From a bacterium (lineage in GTDB: Bacteria > SZUA-79 > Acidulodesulfobacterales > Acidulodesulfobacteraceae), in assembly GCA_021788495.1 (NCBI GenBank), contig JAJYKQ010000058.1, positions 1 to 5,960 on the forward strand: a DNA stretch of 5,960 bases, given 5' to 3'. Within the stretch, counting starts at the first letter, position 1. Every line of letters starts with the position of its first letter. The notes under the pieces were generated by a model that was not told the origin of the DNA, did no database searches, and saw only the letters and a program-made list of their open reading frames with translations. Shown here piece by piece: positions 5,064 to 5,960 of this stretch. Position numbers and translations under genes: made by a program.

Positions 5064-5070
5064 AAAAACA

Positions 5071-5960
5071 GTGAATAAAACCTTTATAATTTCGACGTTT
5101 TTCGGTTTAATATTTGTCGTCGTTTTAGTAGTTTTAGTAGGTCCTAAAAATATAATTCAGATGATTGACCGCCTGAATTATGTCGATTTTATTATTTTAT
5201 TTTTTCTTTCTTATCTTGCGCTTTTTTTGTCGGCTCTTTCATTTAATAACGCTTTAAACGTATACGATTCTAAAATAGGTTTAATAGATCTTTTAAATAT
5301 AAAGCTTATAGGATACAGCGCGAATTATATAGCGCCTTCAGGTATTTTTGCGGGTTTTATAGGCGGAGACGCCATAATGGCGCTGATGATTAAAAAAAAG
5401 ACGTCGCTTGATTTTAAAAGGGGTTTTTCCGCCGGTCTTGCCGCAAAGGTTATAGAATTTGCAATATTTCTTTTATTTATTTATCTTGGGCTTATATTAG
5501 GGTTTAAGTACTTTTATCTGCCGCCGGAAATATGGTATTTGCTGTTAATTGCGGCGATATTCGTAGGAGTCGTAACCCTTATTTTTTTAATAAATCCGAT
5601 AATAGACAACAGATTTTTTACAAAATTTTTAAAATATTTGACGAGATATAAGGTATTAAACAAAGTAATTTTTAAAATACTAAAACATATAAATAATTTT
5701 GAAAAAGAACTGCATCTTTTTTACGTTAAAGGTAAAAAGTATCTATTTTTAAGTCTTTTTTTAAGCATTATAGAAACTGCCGTCCTTATATTTCAAATAT
5801 GGCTTTTAGTTCATTATCTTGGCGTAAATATGGGATTTTCTAAAACGTTATTGGTATTTTCAGTATCCATGCTGGTATTTGCTCTTCCTCTTGCGCCCGG
5901 TTCGGCGGGAACATACGAACTTTCGCAGGTCGGTCTTTTCGATTTGCTCGGACTCGGTTC
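5071..5960 (+). CDS. YbhN/LPG-synthase-TM family (UPF0104) flippase-like membrane protein, 3' end cut by window
   Basis: An open frame runs from GTG 5071 to the window end without a stop (296 codons plus 2 nt). The product is a hydrophobic multi-pass inner-membrane protein with likely membrane segments near residues 5-24, 39-58, 76-106, 124-146, 154-175, 223-250 and 258-276. NYIAPSGIFAGFIGGD (85-100) and LPLAPGSAGTYELSQ (272-286) fit the conserved Asn-Pro and P-G-x-x-G-x-x-E patterns of the lysylphosphatidylglycerol synthase transmembrane / flippase-like family. Members act in lipid or lipid-linked glycan handling; the substrate here is unknown. An in-frame TGA (5029-5031) limits the start. 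GTG 5071 keeps the first membrane segment, whereas the next ATG (5161) would lose it. No Shine-Dalgarno precedes the GTG; a hairpin does. Its start 165 bp after pdaD does not imply a polyamine role. Confidence 0.82.
   Translation, partial: MNKTFIISTFFGLIFVVVLVVLVGPKNIIQMIDRLNYVDFIILFFLSYLALFLSALSFNNALNVYDSKIGLIDLLNIKLIGYSANYIAPSGIFAGFIGGDAIMALMIKKKTSLDFKRGFSAGLAAKVIEFAIFLLFIYLGLILGFKYFYLPPEIWYLLLIAAIFVGVVTLIFLINPIIDNRFFTKFLKYLTRYKVLNKVIFKILKHINNFEKELHLFYVKGKKYLFLSLFLSIIETAVLIFQIWLLVHYLGVNMGFSKTLLVFSVSMLVFALPLAPGSAGTYELSQVGLFDLLGLG

Overview
This is an AT-rich bacterial window. It has A/T-biased codon use, A/T-rich intergenic DNA, and all real genes on the plus strand. The genes alone do not identify the species. 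SpeE resembles the Bacillus-type enzyme, and arginine decarboxylation is done by a pyruvoyl enzyme of the type found in archaea and scattered bacterial lineages. A low-GC, anaerobe-like bacterium, possibly of a deltaproteobacterial or candidate lineage, is a guess.

Left part (1-1912): an accessory-type AlbA_2/Schlafen-like ATP-binding regulator with a C-terminal winged helix (3-1340). Four exact 11-bp tandem repeats follow it directly. After these come about 520 bp without an intact gene. This stretch holds what looks like a decayed tyrosine-recombinase (integrase) fragment, a tRNA 3'-end-like remnant ending in CCCGCTCCA, and a pair of imperfect direct repeats flanking that remnant. I read it as the scar or edge of an old integrated element at a tRNA site. 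This is inference from short matches.

Middle (1913-4905): a HINT-type HIT hydrolase, apparently with a promoter so close that its mRNA may be leaderless. A repeat-rich AT spacer follows, then a polyamine cluster: speE (aminopropyltransferase), speB (agmatinase/ureohydrolase) and a pyruvoyl-dependent arginine decarboxylase (pdaD). Together they can take arginine to agmatine, then putrescine plus urea, then spermidine. The S-adenosylmethionine decarboxylase that would supply the aminopropyl donor is not in the window. The same genes would also fit the route through N1-aminopropylagmatine known from Thermus.

Right part (4906-5960): a compact GC-rich nested inverted repeat (4994-5063), conspicuous in AT-rich surroundings, sits 7 bp before the GTG start of a multi-pass membrane protein of the YbhN/LPG-synthase-TM (flippase-like, UPF0104) family. 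That gene runs off the window end. No complete new multi-gene system is evident. The best leads are the integration scar, the 11-bp repeat array next to the regulator, and the GC-rich structured element.
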